From the NCBI GenBank assembly GCA_902496945.1, contig CABVDE010000018.1, positions 1-38,900 of the forward strand: DNA of 38,900 nt. The letters are read 5' to 3'. Source of the stretch: an uncultured Collinsella sp. (GTDB taxonomy: Bacteria > Actinomycetota > Coriobacteriia > Coriobacteriales > Coriobacteriaceae). The position numbers and the translations under genes are program-made. Shown here in pieces: positions 29,923-38,615 of this stretch; position 1 is the first letter of the stretch; every line of letters starts with the position of its first letter. A model generated the notes under the pieces. The model ran no database searches, was not told the origin of the DNA, and saw only the letters and a list, made by a program, of their open reading frames with translations.

Positions 29923-31158
29923 TTAGTAGCGGCTGTCGAAGATGCGCCGCGTCTTTTTCTCGGAACGGGGAAGCTCGCCGAGCGGTACGGCAGTTGCCTT
30001 AGGTGTGCAGCCGATCTTGGCCTTAAAGACGGCGGCCACCTCGCGCTCGCATGCGTCGCGCTCGGCACCCGTCAGCTCGCTTTCGAAAAGCAGCTCGAGC
30101 ACATCGCGACCGTTCACCGCCTCGATCATCACCTGATACTCGGAGCTCGCGCCATCGACAAACTTAAGGACTTCCTCAATCTGGGCGGGGAACATGTTGC
30201 AGCCCTTGACCTTGATCATATCGTCGGTGCGGCCGACCAGGGTGTCAATGCGCGGGTGGTCAAGGCCGCAGGCGCATTTGCCGGGGATGATGCGCGTCAG
30301 GTCGTGCGTGCGATAGCGAATGAGCGGTGCGCCCTGTTTACGCAGGGTCGTGATTACCAGCTCGCCCACTTCGCCGTCGGGAAGCACTTCGCCGGTCTTG
30401 GGATCCACGATTTCGCAGTACACGTAATCGGCCCAGATGTGCATACCATCGTGCTCGCGGCACGAGATGCCAATGCCCGGTCCGTAAATCTCGGTGAGGC
30501 CGTAGATATCGAAGATTTCGATGCCCAGCTCGTTTTGGATGCGCTGGCGCATCTTTTCGCCCCAACGCTCCGAGCCGATGACGCCGCGGGTCAGATAGAG
30601 CTTGTCGCGCAGGCCGCGCTTGGTGATCTCCTCTGCCAGCAGCAGGGCGTAGCTCGAGGTCGCGGTGATAACGGTCGAGCCCAGGTCCTGCATCATCTTG
30701 AGCTGTTTTTCGGTGTTGCCAGGGCCCATGGGAATGGCCATGGCGCCCAGGCGCTCGCATCCCAACTGAAAGCCGATGCCTGCTGTCCACAGGCCGTAGC
30801 CCGGGGTAATTTGGATGCGGTCCTTCGCGGTGATGCCGGCCGTGCGATAGCAGCGGGCGAACATCTCGGCCCAGTCATCAACATCCTGCTTGGTGTAGGG
30901 GATGATCACGGGCGTGCCGGTAGTGCCGGATGAGCTATGGATGCGGACGACTTCCTCGTCCGGGACGGCTTGGATGCCCAGGGGGTACGCTTCACGAAGG
31001 TCCGCCTTCTCGGAAAAGGGCAGCCGCTCAAACTCCTCCTGCGTGGTGATGGCGGCAATGTCGATGCCGTCGAACTTTTTGGCATAGAACGGCGAGCGGT
31101 CCTTGAGAGTCTGGAACTGCTTGGTAATGAGCTCAAGCTGCGTGGGTTGCATCTTCAT
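29923..31158 (-). CDS. paaK: Phenylacetate-CoA ligase (PaaK family)
   Basis: A 411-residue AMP-forming acyl-CoA ligase. The ATP-loop SSSGTTGTPVIIPYT is at about 75-89, followed by family blocks ITPGYGLWTAGIGFQLGCE, TATSSYALLLAEE, IFDIYGLTEIYGPG, APLIRYRTHDLTRI, and VGRTDDMIKVKGCNMFP. The C-terminal LPRSEKKTRRIFD holds the lysine used for adenylation. The reaction is aryl-acetate + ATP + CoA to aryl-acetyl-CoA. It is the last gene of an operon with iorA and iorB, whose product makes aryl-acetyl-CoA from aryl-pyruvate. Running together, the pair could interconvert aromatic amino acid catabolites and conserve energy. AAGGAG precedes the ATG, 15 bp after iorB. Confidence 0.92.
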   Translation of the reverse strand: MKMQPTQLELITKQFQTLKDRSPFYAKKFDGIDIAAITTQEEFERLPFSEKADLREAYPLGIQAVPDEEVVRIHSSSGTTGTPVIIPYTKQDVDDWAEMFARCYRTAGITAKDRIQITPGYGLWTAGIGFQLGCERLGAMAIPMGPGNTEKQLKMMQDLGSTVITATSSYALLLAEEITKRGLRDKLYLTRGVIGSERWGEKMRQRIQNELGIEIFDIYGLTEIYGPGIGISCREHDGMHIWADYVYCEIVDPKTGEVLPDGEVGELVITTLRKQGAPLIRYRTHDLTRIIPGKCACGLDHPRIDTLVGRTDDMIKVKGCNMFPAQIEEVLKFVDGASSEYQVMIEAVNGRDVLELLFESELTGAERDACEREVAAVFKAKIGCTPKATAVPLGELPRSEKKTRRIFDSRY

Positions 31159-31173
31159 GGTGTTCTCCTTACG

Positions 31174-31782
31174 TTAACGGGAGGCGTATGCGGAGATGGA
31201 GGCGACCGCGACATCGATGGCGCGGTCGTTGAGCGCTATAAACTGCGAGCGCACGCTGGCGTGCATGGCGTCGCGAAGCTCCTCGACGGTAATGCCGAGG
31301 TCGCTGATAGCGATGGCGCTCGCCAACAGTGCGACGTTGAGCGCCTTGGGTGAGCCAATCTGCTCAATGAGCGCAGCATCGTCGACGAGCAGGCAACCGG
31401 GAACGGCCTGCTTCAGGTAGTCCAAGAATGGCTCGGCGCTGTATGCCTCGCGTGAGAGCGCCGCCGTCACGGGCTGTACGCTGCTTGTGGCGCTTACCAG
31501 AGCGCCGCCGGGGCGCAGGTAACCCAGGCAACGTACGGCCTCGGCGGGCTCAAACGCGATGATCAGGTCTGCTTCGCCACGGGCGATAAGCGGCGCGTCG
31601 ATGCAAGACTCGCCCTGATTTGCCAGACGGACATGAGATACGACAGAGCCGCCGCGCTGGGCCATGCCGATGGTCTCGGCGGTGCGCACGCGCCAGTTGC
31701 GGGCCTCGGCGGCCTGTGCGAGCAGCTTGGCGGCAAGGACGGTGCCCTGACCGCCCACGCCGGTAATCATGATGTTGAGCAT
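31174..31782 (-). CDS. iorB: Indolepyruvate:ferredoxin oxidoreductase, beta subunit
   Basis: A 202-residue IorB, the gamma-domain subunit of 2-oxoacid:ferredoxin oxidoreductases. Visible family motifs are NIMITGVGGQGTVLAAKLLA at the start, TAETIGMAQRGGSVVSHVRL, and ARGEADLIIAFEPAEAVRCL. The ATG at 31782 shares its A with the iorA stop (TAATG), giving tight translational coupling. A longer frame upstream lies inside iorA and is only a shadow. With IorA it decarboxylates aryl pyruvates (indole-, phenyl- and hydroxyphenyl-pyruvate) to aryl-acetyl-CoA, reducing ferredoxin. Confidence 0.94.
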   Translation of the reverse strand: MLNIMITGVGGQGTVLAAKLLAQAAEARNWRVRTAETIGMAQRGGSVVSHVRLANQGESCIDAPLIARGEADLIIAFEPAEAVRCLGYLRPGGALVSATSSVQPVTAALSREAYSAEPFLDYLKQAVPGCLLVDDAALIEQIGSPKALNVALLASAIAISDLGITVEELRDAMHASVRSQFIALNDRAIDVAVASISAYASR

Positions 31783-33692
31783 TAGGCTTCGCCTCCCTTC
31801 GCGGCTGTGACGTTTGGACCGATCGCCCCAAACTTGCAGACCTGCGTGCACAGGCCGCAGCCGTTGCAGAGGGCCGGATTGACCTGTGCGCGACGGTGCT
31901 CGGCGTCCCATGCGATGGCGGGGCAGCCGATCTGCGTGATGCAGCGCTTACAGCCACAGCAGCGTTCGTCGTCGATGTGGAGCGCGGACTTGGGCTTGCT
32001 CAGCGTGATGCACAGGCCCTCGCAGATGAGTGCCGAGGGGCCCTCATGCGCGATGGCGCGCTGGGCGGCCTCAGTCGTCTGCGCCAGGTCGAACGGATTG
32101 GCATGCTCGACGCAGGTGACGCCTAAAGCGCGCAGTACGGCTTCGATTTTGATGGGCTCGGACTTGTTGCCATCCAGGCGCAGGCCGGTGCCGGGATGGG
32201 GCTGGCCGCCCGTCATGGCGGTGATGGCGTTGTCCAGCACGATGACGGTGATGTCGTGGCCGTTGTAGACGGCGTTGGCGATGCCGGTCATGGCGCTGGC
32301 GAAGAACGTGGAGTCGCCTACAAAGGCAATCTGCTTGCGCTCGGGCTCGGCGATGCCTAAGCCCTGAGCCATGGTAATGCCTGCGCCCATGCACAGGCAG
32401 GTATCGACGGCATCGAGCGGTGCGGCGTTGCCCAGCGTATAGCAGCCGATGTCACCCGAAAGGACGGCGTCGGTGGCGCCCAAGGCTTTGAGTGTCTGCT
32501 TAATTGCGTAGAAGCTTCCGCGGTGCGGACATCCGGGGCAGAGCACCGGTGGGCGTACGGGAAGTGCAGGCGGCTCGGGAAGCGCGGCATCGGCGCGCGG
32601 GGCAACAGCCTGGGCGGGGATGCCGAGATATGCTGCCAGGCGCTCGACCAGGTCGTCGACGGTGTTCTCGCCGCGACCGGGCATGGTGCCGTCGAGCTTG
32701 CCGCGCACGGTATATGCCGCATGCGTACGGCCGGCTAGGCGCAGCATCTCGTCCTCAAGGACAAAGTCGAGCTCTTCGACGGTAAGGACCTGATCCAGTC
32801 CCTCGGCAAAGCGCTCAGCTGCCTTGACGGGGAAGGGATAGGGGAGTCCGACTTGCATCAGGCGATAGGGCGGTACGGCGATGCCTGCCGATGCAGCGCG
32901 GCGCTCGATAATCTTCAGCGCTTCACGCGTGTAGGCGAAACTGACGCCGCCGGCCATAATGCCCAGGCGCGGTGCAGCGTCGCCATGATTTTCGATGGGG
33001 TTAAAGGCTTCTGCGGCCTTGCCGTCGGAATAGGCGTCTGCGATTTGCGGCAGGCGCTCATTGACCTCGCCGTGCGCGGCAAACGAGCGGCGCGGGAAGA
33101 TGACCCACTTGGGGTCCTTCTCAAAGGTGCTAGCGGGACGCGCGACGGTGTGCTCGGGCACTTCCAGATACGTCGAGGCGTGGCAGACGCGGGTGGTGGG
33201 GCGCACGATAACGGGCGTATGGTAGCGCTCCGAGATCTCGAAGGCCTCCTGCATCATCGCGTAGCCCTGCTCCAGGTTTTGCGGATCGAGCACGGGGATC
33301 TTCGCGAATGCGGCAAAGCGGCGCGTATCCTGCTCGGTCTGGGAGGAGATGGGACCGGGGTCATCTGCGACAAATAGCACCAGACCGCCCTTGATGCCTA
33401 CGTAGTTGAGGCTCATGAGCGGATCGGAGGCAACATTTAATCCAACTTGTTTGCAGGTAAAGAGACAGCGCGCTCCTGCGTATGATGCGCCTGCCAGCAC
33501 CTCGAGTGCGGCCTTTTCGTTGGTCGACCACTCGACGTGAACGCCCTCGGCGCTGCCTTGGGCCTTGAGTTTGGCAACCGTCTCGACCAGTTCCGTCGAC
33601 GGCGTGCCTGGGTAACCGGCAACGACGCGAACGCCCGCTGCAAGCGCGGCATACGCAAAAGCCTGGTTTCCCATAACCAGTTTCTTATGCAT
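31782..33692 (-). CDS. iorA: Indolepyruvate:ferredoxin oxidoreductase, alpha subunit
   Basis: A 636-residue IorA, normal length. The N-terminal domain has MGNQAFAYAALAAGVRVVAG YPGTPSTEL (family start), VEWSTNEKAALEVLAGASYAGA and VADDPGPISSQTEQDTR. The thiamine-diphosphate domain has CPGCPHRGSFYAIKQTL, GDIGCYTLGNAAPL, CMGAGITMAQGLG, FVGDSTFFASAMTGIANAVY and VIVLDN. The C-terminal about 55 residues carry two 4Fe-4S sites (CCGCKRCITQIGCPA and CNGCGLCTQVCKFG). It oxidises aryl pyruvates from transamination of aromatic amino acids with CoA and ferredoxin. It is first in the operon, with GAGAGGA before the ATG and a good promoter upstream. This oxygen-sensitive enzyme is evidence for an anaerobe. 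Confidence 0.96.
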   Translation of the reverse strand: MHKKLVMGNQAFAYAALAAGVRVVAGYPGTPSTELVETVAKLKAQGSAEGVHVEWSTNEKAALEVLAGASYAGARCLFTCKQVGLNVASDPLMSLNYVGIKGGLVLFVADDPGPISSQTEQDTRRFAAFAKIPVLDPQNLEQGYAMMQEAFEISERYHTPVIVRPTTRVCHASTYLEVPEHTVARPASTFEKDPKWVIFPRRSFAAHGEVNERLPQIADAYSDGKAAEAFNPIENHGDAAPRLGIMAGGVSFAYTREALKIIERRAASAGIAVPPYRLMQVGLPYPFPVKAAERFAEGLDQVLTVEELDFVLEDEMLRLAGRTHAAYTVRGKLDGTMPGRGENTVDDLVERLAAYLGIPAQAVAPRADAALPEPPALPVRPPVLCPGCPHRGSFYAIKQTLKALGATDAVLSGDIGCYTLGNAAPLDAVDTCLCMGAGITMAQGLGIAEPERKQIAFVGDSTFFASAMTGIANAVYNGHDITVIVLDNAITAMTGGQPHPGTGLRLDGNKSEPIKIEAVLRALGVTCVEHANPFDLAQTTEAAQRAIAHEGPSALICEGLCITLSKPKSALHIDDERCCGCKRCITQIGCPAIAWDAEHRRAQVNPALCNGCGLCTQVCKFGAIGPNVTAAKGGEA

Positions 33693-33773
33693 CTGTATCC
33701 TCTCGATGTCGCCGGCGCGTTACGGCAAGACGGGCGTCTGCCGCCGCGACTCGGTACGAAATCAGCGAGAACC

Positions 33774-33803
33774 AGTGTACTCCATTAAACTAAAGTGTGT
33801 GAA
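33774..33803 (-). promoter_or_regulatory. Promoter of the iorA-iorB-paaK operon
   Basis: On the minus strand TTCACA (33798-33803) and TACACT (33774-33779) are separated by 18 bp, a good sigma-70-type match, about 80 bp upstream of the iorA ATG. Confidence 0.6.
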
Positions 33804-33830
33804 CCCCCTCTGTTAAATAAGAGCAGTTCG

Positions 33831-34766
33831 TTAGGCCTTTTTTGGCTTGTTGAGGATGATGATGCCACCGCAGACCAACAGCAGGGCAACGATGACGGTA
33901 ACGGGGCTCGTGCCGGCGCCCTCGCCAAGCAGCAATGCGCTCAGCAGTACGCCAAAGACGGGGTTCATAAACCCAAAGACCGAGACGCGGCTGACGGGGT
34001 TGACGGCAAGCAGACGCGACCACAGCGAGTAGGCGACCGCGGAGATAAGCGCCATGTAGATGATGAGCGCGATAGCGGGGGCGAGCGAGGTGGGGGAGAG
34101 TTTGCCGCCCATCAAAAAGCCGATGCTAGCGAGGACAATGCCGCCGAACAAAAACTGCCAACCGGCAAGCAGGACGCCGTCGTGCTCGCGCGAGAAGATG
34201 CCGATCAGGCAGGTTGAAAGGGCGCCCGCAACGGTGGATGCCAGGATAAAACCCTCGCCATTGAGCGAAAAGCCAAAGGTGCCGTCCGAGCCTGAGAGGT
34301 TGACGAGCGCGACGCCGGCAAAGCCCAAAACGCAGCCAAGCACCTTGGCAGTATCGAGCTTTTCGATGTGAAACGCCAGGGCGGCAAAGAGGATTGCCAA
34401 GAAGTTGGCACTGGCCTCGATGATGGAGCTCGACATGGCGCTGGCATGCGACAGGCCAAGGTAGAAAAAGAAGTACTGACCGATAGTCTGGAAGAGCGAC
34501 AGCGTGATGATGGGTTTAATATCACGCGCCTGTGGAACAAGCGGACGGCGCTGCGCCGCACTCATGCCGATAATGACCAACATGCCGGCAAGCGTGAAGC
34601 GTAAGCCCGCAAAGAGCAACTGCGAGGCGCTGTTGTGCGCGGGAATGCCAAAGAGATCGTAGCCGATCTTGATGCAGGGGAAGGCGGACCCCCAGAGCGC
34701 ACAGCAAACAAGACAGCCCAGGATGAGTCCGGGCAGGGTGGCGAGATGCGGCTTGCGGCTTTCCAT
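33831..34766 (-). CDS. EamA/DMT-superfamily transporter
   Basis: A 311-residue inner-membrane protein with ten predicted transmembrane helices in two EamA repeats (about 10-140 and 155-305). ATG 34766 is preferred because of AGGAAGGAC upstream; an extension to 34808 is unlikely. Sequence typical of the family includes ALWGSAFPCIKIG in the first helix, SLFQTIGQYFFFYLGLSHAS, and near the end AVNPVSRVSVFGFMNPVFGVLLSALLLGE. EamA proteins export or import metabolites such as amino acids or nucleosides; the substrate is unknown. It has its own space between the purL terminator and the iorA promoter. Confidence 0.88.
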   Translation of the reverse strand: MESRKPHLATLPGLILGCLVCCALWGSAFPCIKIGYDLFGIPAHNSASQLLFAGLRFTLAGMLVIIGMSAAQRRPLVPQARDIKPIITLSLFQTIGQYFFFYLGLSHASAMSSSIIEASANFLAILFAALAFHIEKLDTAKVLGCVLGFAGVALVNLSGSDGTFGFSLNGEGFILASTVAGALSTCLIGIFSREHDGVLLAGWQFLFGGIVLASIGFLMGGKLSPTSLAPAIALIIYMALISAVAYSLWSRLLAVNPVSRVSVFGFMNPVFGVLLSALLLGEGAGTSPVTVIVALLLVCGGIIILNKPKKA

Positions 34767-34791
34767 GATGTCCTTCCTATATGCGCGAAGC

Positions 34792-34828
34792 AAAAAAGAA
34801 CCCGCCACTGGGAGTGCCGGTGGCGGGT
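34792..34828 (-). terminator. Rho-independent terminator of purL
   Basis: On the minus strand a perfect 9-bp stem (ACCCGCCAC/GTGGCGGGT, 11-base loop) is followed by TCTTTTTTG. It ends the purL transcript about 40 bp after the stop codon. Confidence 0.88.
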
Positions 34829-34865
34829 GTTGTTACCCGAAGGGATTGTACCCGATGGGAAAGCT

Positions 34866-37800
34866 TTAAGCGAAGTAGGCTACGCCGCTCTCAAAGATCG
34901 GCATGAACTTATCGCCGGGGACGTGCTCGGGCACGTTGCGGTACAGGTTGTCGCCGCGGCGCTCGGCATGGCCCATCTTGCCCAGGACACGGCCGTCGGG
35001 GCTCGTGATACCCTCGATGGCGAGTGCGGAGCCGTTGGGGTTGACGGAGAGATCCATGCTGGGCTTTCCGTCCTCGCCCACGTATTGCGTGGCGATCTGG
35101 CCATTGGCGATGAGCTGGGCGAGTACCTCGTCGTTGGCGACAAAGCGGCCCTCGCCGTGGCTGATGGCGACGGTGTAGGGGTCGTCGAGGCTGCACTGCG
35201 ACAGCCACGGGGACAGGTTGGACGAGATGCGGGTGCGCACCAGGCGGCTCTGATGGCGACCGATGGTGTTGAACGTCAGCGTGGGCGCATCGGGCGTGGC
35301 GTCGACGATGTCACCGTAGGGCACCAGGCCGAGCTTGACCAGAGCCTGGAAGCCGTTGCAGATGCCCAGCATCAGGCCGTCGCGGGCCTTGAGCAGGTCG
35401 CGGACTGCCTCGGTGACCTCGGGAGCGCGGAAGAACGCCGTGATGAACTTGGCGGAGCCGTCGGGCTCGTCGCCGCCCGAGAAGCCGCCGGGGATCATGA
35501 CGATCTGGCTTGCACGGATGCGGCGGGCAAGCTCGTGGGTGCTCTCGGCGACGGCCTCGGGCGTGAGGTTGTTGATCACGAAGGTGTCGGCCTCGGCACC
35601 GGCGGCACGGAAGGCGCGGGCGCTGTCGTACTCGCAGTTGTTGCCGGGGAACACGGGGATGATCACGCGCGGGCGGGCGATCTTGGCGCCGCCGTACACG
35701 TGGATGTCTTTGGCGCGGAAGTCGATTGTCTCGACCTCGGGGGTCTCGCCGGCGCTGCGGTAGGCGAAGACGCCCTCGATGCCCCTCTCCCAGGCCTCCT
35801 GGAGTTCGGCGAGATCGATGACCTCGGAGCCGGTGTCGATGACATAGCCCTCGACGGTGGTACCCAGGGGCTCGACGACAACGCCGTCGGCGACCTCGGG
35901 CAGCTCGGCGTCCTCGGCGAGCTCGACGATAAAGCTACCGTAGAGCGGGGTGAAGAGGCTCTCCACGTCCACGTCCTCGGCAAGCTCGATGCCGATCTGG
36001 TTGCCGACGCACATCTTAAAGAGGCTCTCGGCGCCGCAGCCGTAGCCGGGCGTGGAGACGGCCAGGGCGTTGCCGGTGGCAGTAAGCGCCTCGACGGCGT
36101 CAAACGCGGCGAGCAGCTGCTGGGCGTCGGGGCGGTAGTCCTCGCCATAGGTGGCGGGGGCGATGCGGACGACGCGGTGCGTGAGGCCCTTGAACTCGGG
36201 GGAGACGGCGCGTGCGGCGCGGCCCACGGCAACGGCGAAGCTGATCAGGGTCGGCGGAACGTTGAGCTCGCCGGCCTCGTCCTCAAACGAGCCGCTCATG
36301 GAGTCCTTGCCGCCGATGGCGCCGGCGCCCAGGTCGACCTGGGCCATAAGGGCGCCCAGGACGGCAGCCATGGGCTTGCCCCAGCGCTCGGCCTCGGTGC
36401 GCAGACGCTCGAAGTACTCCTGGAAGGAGAGATAGGCGCGTTTGTGCTCAAAGCCGGCAGCCACGAGCTTGGCGATGGACTCGACCACGGACAGGTAGGC
36501 GCCTGCAAACTGGTCAGCTTCCATCAGGTAGGGGTTGAAGCCCCATGCCATGGCGCTTGCCGTGGTGGTCTCGCCGTCCACGGGGAACTTGGCGACCATG
36601 GCCGAGCTTGGGGTGAGCTGTGTCTTGCCGCCAAAGGGCATGAGCACGGTCGCGGCGCCGATGGTGGAGTCGAAGCGCTCGGAAAGGCCCTTGTTAGAGG
36701 CGACGTTGAGGTCGGTGACAAGCGAGGTCATGCGCTCGGCAAGCGTGGTGCCGGCCCAGCTGGGCTGCCACACGCTGCGGGCGCACACGTGGGCGACCTG
36801 GTGCTTGGGCGCACCGTTGGAGTTGAGGAACTCGCGGGACAGGTCGACGATGGCGACGCCGTTCCAGGCCATGCGCATGCGCGGCTCGGCGGTAACCTCG
36901 GCGATAACGGTCGCCTCGAGGTTCTCCTCGGCGGCGTAGCCCATGAACTCCTCGACGTCACCGTCGGCGACGGCGCAAGCCATGCGCTCCTGGGACTCGG
37001 AGATAGCGAGCTCGGTGCCGTCCAGGCCATCGTACTTTTTGGTCACGGTGTCCAGGTCGACATACAGACCGTCGGCAAGCTCGCCTACGGCGACCGAGAC
37101 GCCGCCGGCGCCAAAGTCGTTGCAGCGCTTGATCAGGCGACAGGCGTCACCGCGGCGGAACAGACGCTGCAGTTTGCGCTCGACCGGGGCGTTGCCCTTC
37201 TGGACCTCGGCGCCCGAGGTCTCGATGGACTCGGTGTTCTGGGTCTTGGAGGAGCCGGTAGCGCCACCAATGCCGTCACGGCCGGTGCGGCCGCCCAGCA
37301 GGATGATCTTGTCAGTGGGGGCGGGGCACTCGCGACGCACGTGGCTTGCCGGGGTAGCGCCCACGACGGCGCCGACCTCCATGCGCTTGGCCACGTAGCC
37401 GGGGTGATAGAGCTCGTTGACCTGACCGGTGGCAAGGCCGATCTGGTTACCGTAGCTGGAGTAGCCGGCAGCTGCGGTGGTCACGAGCTTGCGCTGCGGC
37501 AGCTTGCCCTCGAGCGTCTCGGAAACCGGAACGGTGGGGTCGCCGGCGCCGGTGACGCGCATGGCCTGGTACACATAGCTGCGGCCCGAGAGCGGGTCGC
37601 GGATGGCGCCGCCCACGCAGGTGGCGGCACCGCCGAAGGGCTCGATCTCGGTCGGGTGGTTGTGGGTCTCGTTCTTAAAGAGGAACAGCCAGTCCTGGTC
37701 CTCGCCGTCGACATCGACCTTCACCTTGACGGTGCAGGCGTTGATCTCCTCGGACTCGTCGACATCGGTCATGACGCCGGTCTTCTTAAGGTACTTGGCA

Positions 37801-38615
37801 CCGATGGTGCCCATGTCCATGAGGCAGACGGGCTTGGCGTCGCGACCGAGCTCGTGGCGCATCTCCATATAGCGGTCGAAGGCCTGCTGTACCACGGCGT
37901 CATCGATTGTCACGTCGTCCAGGACGGTACCGAAGGTGGTGTGGCGGCAGTGGTCGGACCAATAGGTGTCGATCACGCGGATCTCGGTGATGGTGGGGTC
38001 GCGATCTTCATCGCGGAAGTACTGCTGGCAAAAGGCGATGTCCGCCTCATCCATGGCAAGGCCGCGCTCGGCGATAAAGGCGGCAAGGCCGGCCTCATCG
38101 AGCTCGCGGAAGCCGTCGAGCACCTCGACGGGCTGGGGCTCGGGTACGTCGACCTTGAGGGTCGCGGGAAGCTCGAGGCTCGCGAGACGCGCCTCGACGG
38201 GGTTCACCACGTAGTGCTGGATGGCCTCGACGTCCGCCTGCGCAAGGTCACCTTCAAGCGCGTAGACCTTGGCGGAGCGCACGTCGGGACGCTCGCCCTG
38301 GGAGATGAGCTGCACGCACTCGCTTGCGGAGTCGGCGCGCTGGTCGAACTGGCCGGGCAGGAACTCCACGGCGAACACGGGCGCGTCGCCGCAGTCGGGC
38401 AGCTCTGCGTAGGTTACATCCACCTGGGGCTCGGAGAACACGGTGGGAACGCAGGAGTCGAAAAGCTCCTGGCTAATGCCCTCAACGTCGTAGCGGTTGA
38501 TAACGCGAACGCCCGTAAGGCCGCTCACGCCGAGAATCTCGGTGAGCTCTGCCTTGAGCTGCTGCGCCTCCACGTCAAACCCTGGCTTTTTCTCCACGTA
38601 GATGCGAGAGACCAT
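34866..38615 (-). CDS. purL: Phosphoribosylformylglycinamidine synthase (single-chain PurL)
   Basis: A 1249-residue single-chain FGAM synthase, ATP-dependent step four of purine synthesis. ATG 38615 (AGGAAGG upstream) is preferred over a frame from 38729. The N-terminal PurS-like part starts VSRIYVEKKPGFDVEAQQL. The linker and catalytic parts show YWSDHCRHTTFGT, ETHNHPTEIEPFGGAATCVG, GGRTGRDGIGGATGSS, DFGAGGVSVAVGELADG and GAIGGKDSMSG. The C-terminal glutamine amidotransferase has PGNNCEYDSARAFRAAG, MIPGGFSGGDE, the nucleophile block LGICNGFQALVKLG, and AISHGEGRF. This long fused form with the glutaminase at the C-terminus is found in proteobacteria and also in clostridia and coriobacteria. 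The gene stands alone, with a terminator after it. Confidence 0.97.
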   Translation of the reverse strand: MVSRIYVEKKPGFDVEAQQLKAELTEILGVSGLTGVRVINRYDVEGISQELFDSCVPTVFSEPQVDVTYAELPDCGDAPVFAVEFLPGQFDQRADSASECVQLISQGERPDVRSAKVYALEGDLAQADVEAIQHYVVNPVEARLASLELPATLKVDVPEPQPVEVLDGFRELDEAGLAAFIAERGLAMDEADIAFCQQYFRDEDRDPTITEIRVIDTYWSDHCRHTTFGTVLDDVTIDDAVVQQAFDRYMEMRHELGRDAKPVCLMDMGTIGAKYLKKTGVMTDVDESEEINACTVKVKVDVDGEDQDWLFLFKNETHNHPTEIEPFGGAATCVGGAIRDPLSGRSYVYQAMRVTGAGDPTVPVSETLEGKLPQRKLVTTAAAGYSSYGNQIGLATGQVNELYHPGYVAKRMEVGAVVGATPASHVRRECPAPTDKIILLGGRTGRDGIGGATGSSKTQNTESIETSGAEVQKGNAPVERKLQRLFRRGDACRLIKRCNDFGAGGVSVAVGELADGLYVDLDTVTKKYDGLDGTELAISESQERMACAVADGDVEEFMGYAAEENLEATVIAEVTAEPRMRMAWNGVAIVDLSREFLNSNGAPKHQVAHVCARSVWQPSWAGTTLAERMTSLVTDLNVASNKGLSERFDSTIGAATVLMPFGGKTQLTPSSAMVAKFPVDGETTTASAMAWGFNPYLMEADQFAGAYLSVVESIAKLVAAGFEHKRAYLSFQEYFERLRTEAERWGKPMAAVLGALMAQVDLGAGAIGGKDSMSGSFEDEAGELNVPPTLISFAVAVGRAARAVSPEFKGLTHRVVRIAPATYGEDYRPDAQQLLAAFDAVEALTATGNALAVSTPGYGCGAESLFKMCVGNQIGIELAEDVDVESLFTPLYGSFIVELAEDAELPEVADGVVVEPLGTTVEGYVIDTGSEVIDLAELQEAWERGIEGVFAYRSAGETPEVETIDFRAKDIHVYGGAKIARPRVIIPVFPGNNCEYDSARAFRAAGAEADTFVINNLTPEAVAESTHELARRIRASQIVMIPGGFSGGDEPDGSAKFITAFFRAPEVTEAVRDLLKARDGLMLGICNGFQALVKLGLVPYGDIVDATPDAPTLTFNTIGRHQSRLVRTRISSNLSPWLSQCSLDDPYTVAISHGEGRFVANDEVLAQLIANGQIATQYVGEDGKPSMDLSVNPNGSALAIEGITSPDGRVLGKMGHAERRGDNLYRNVPEHVPGDKFMPIFESGVAYFA

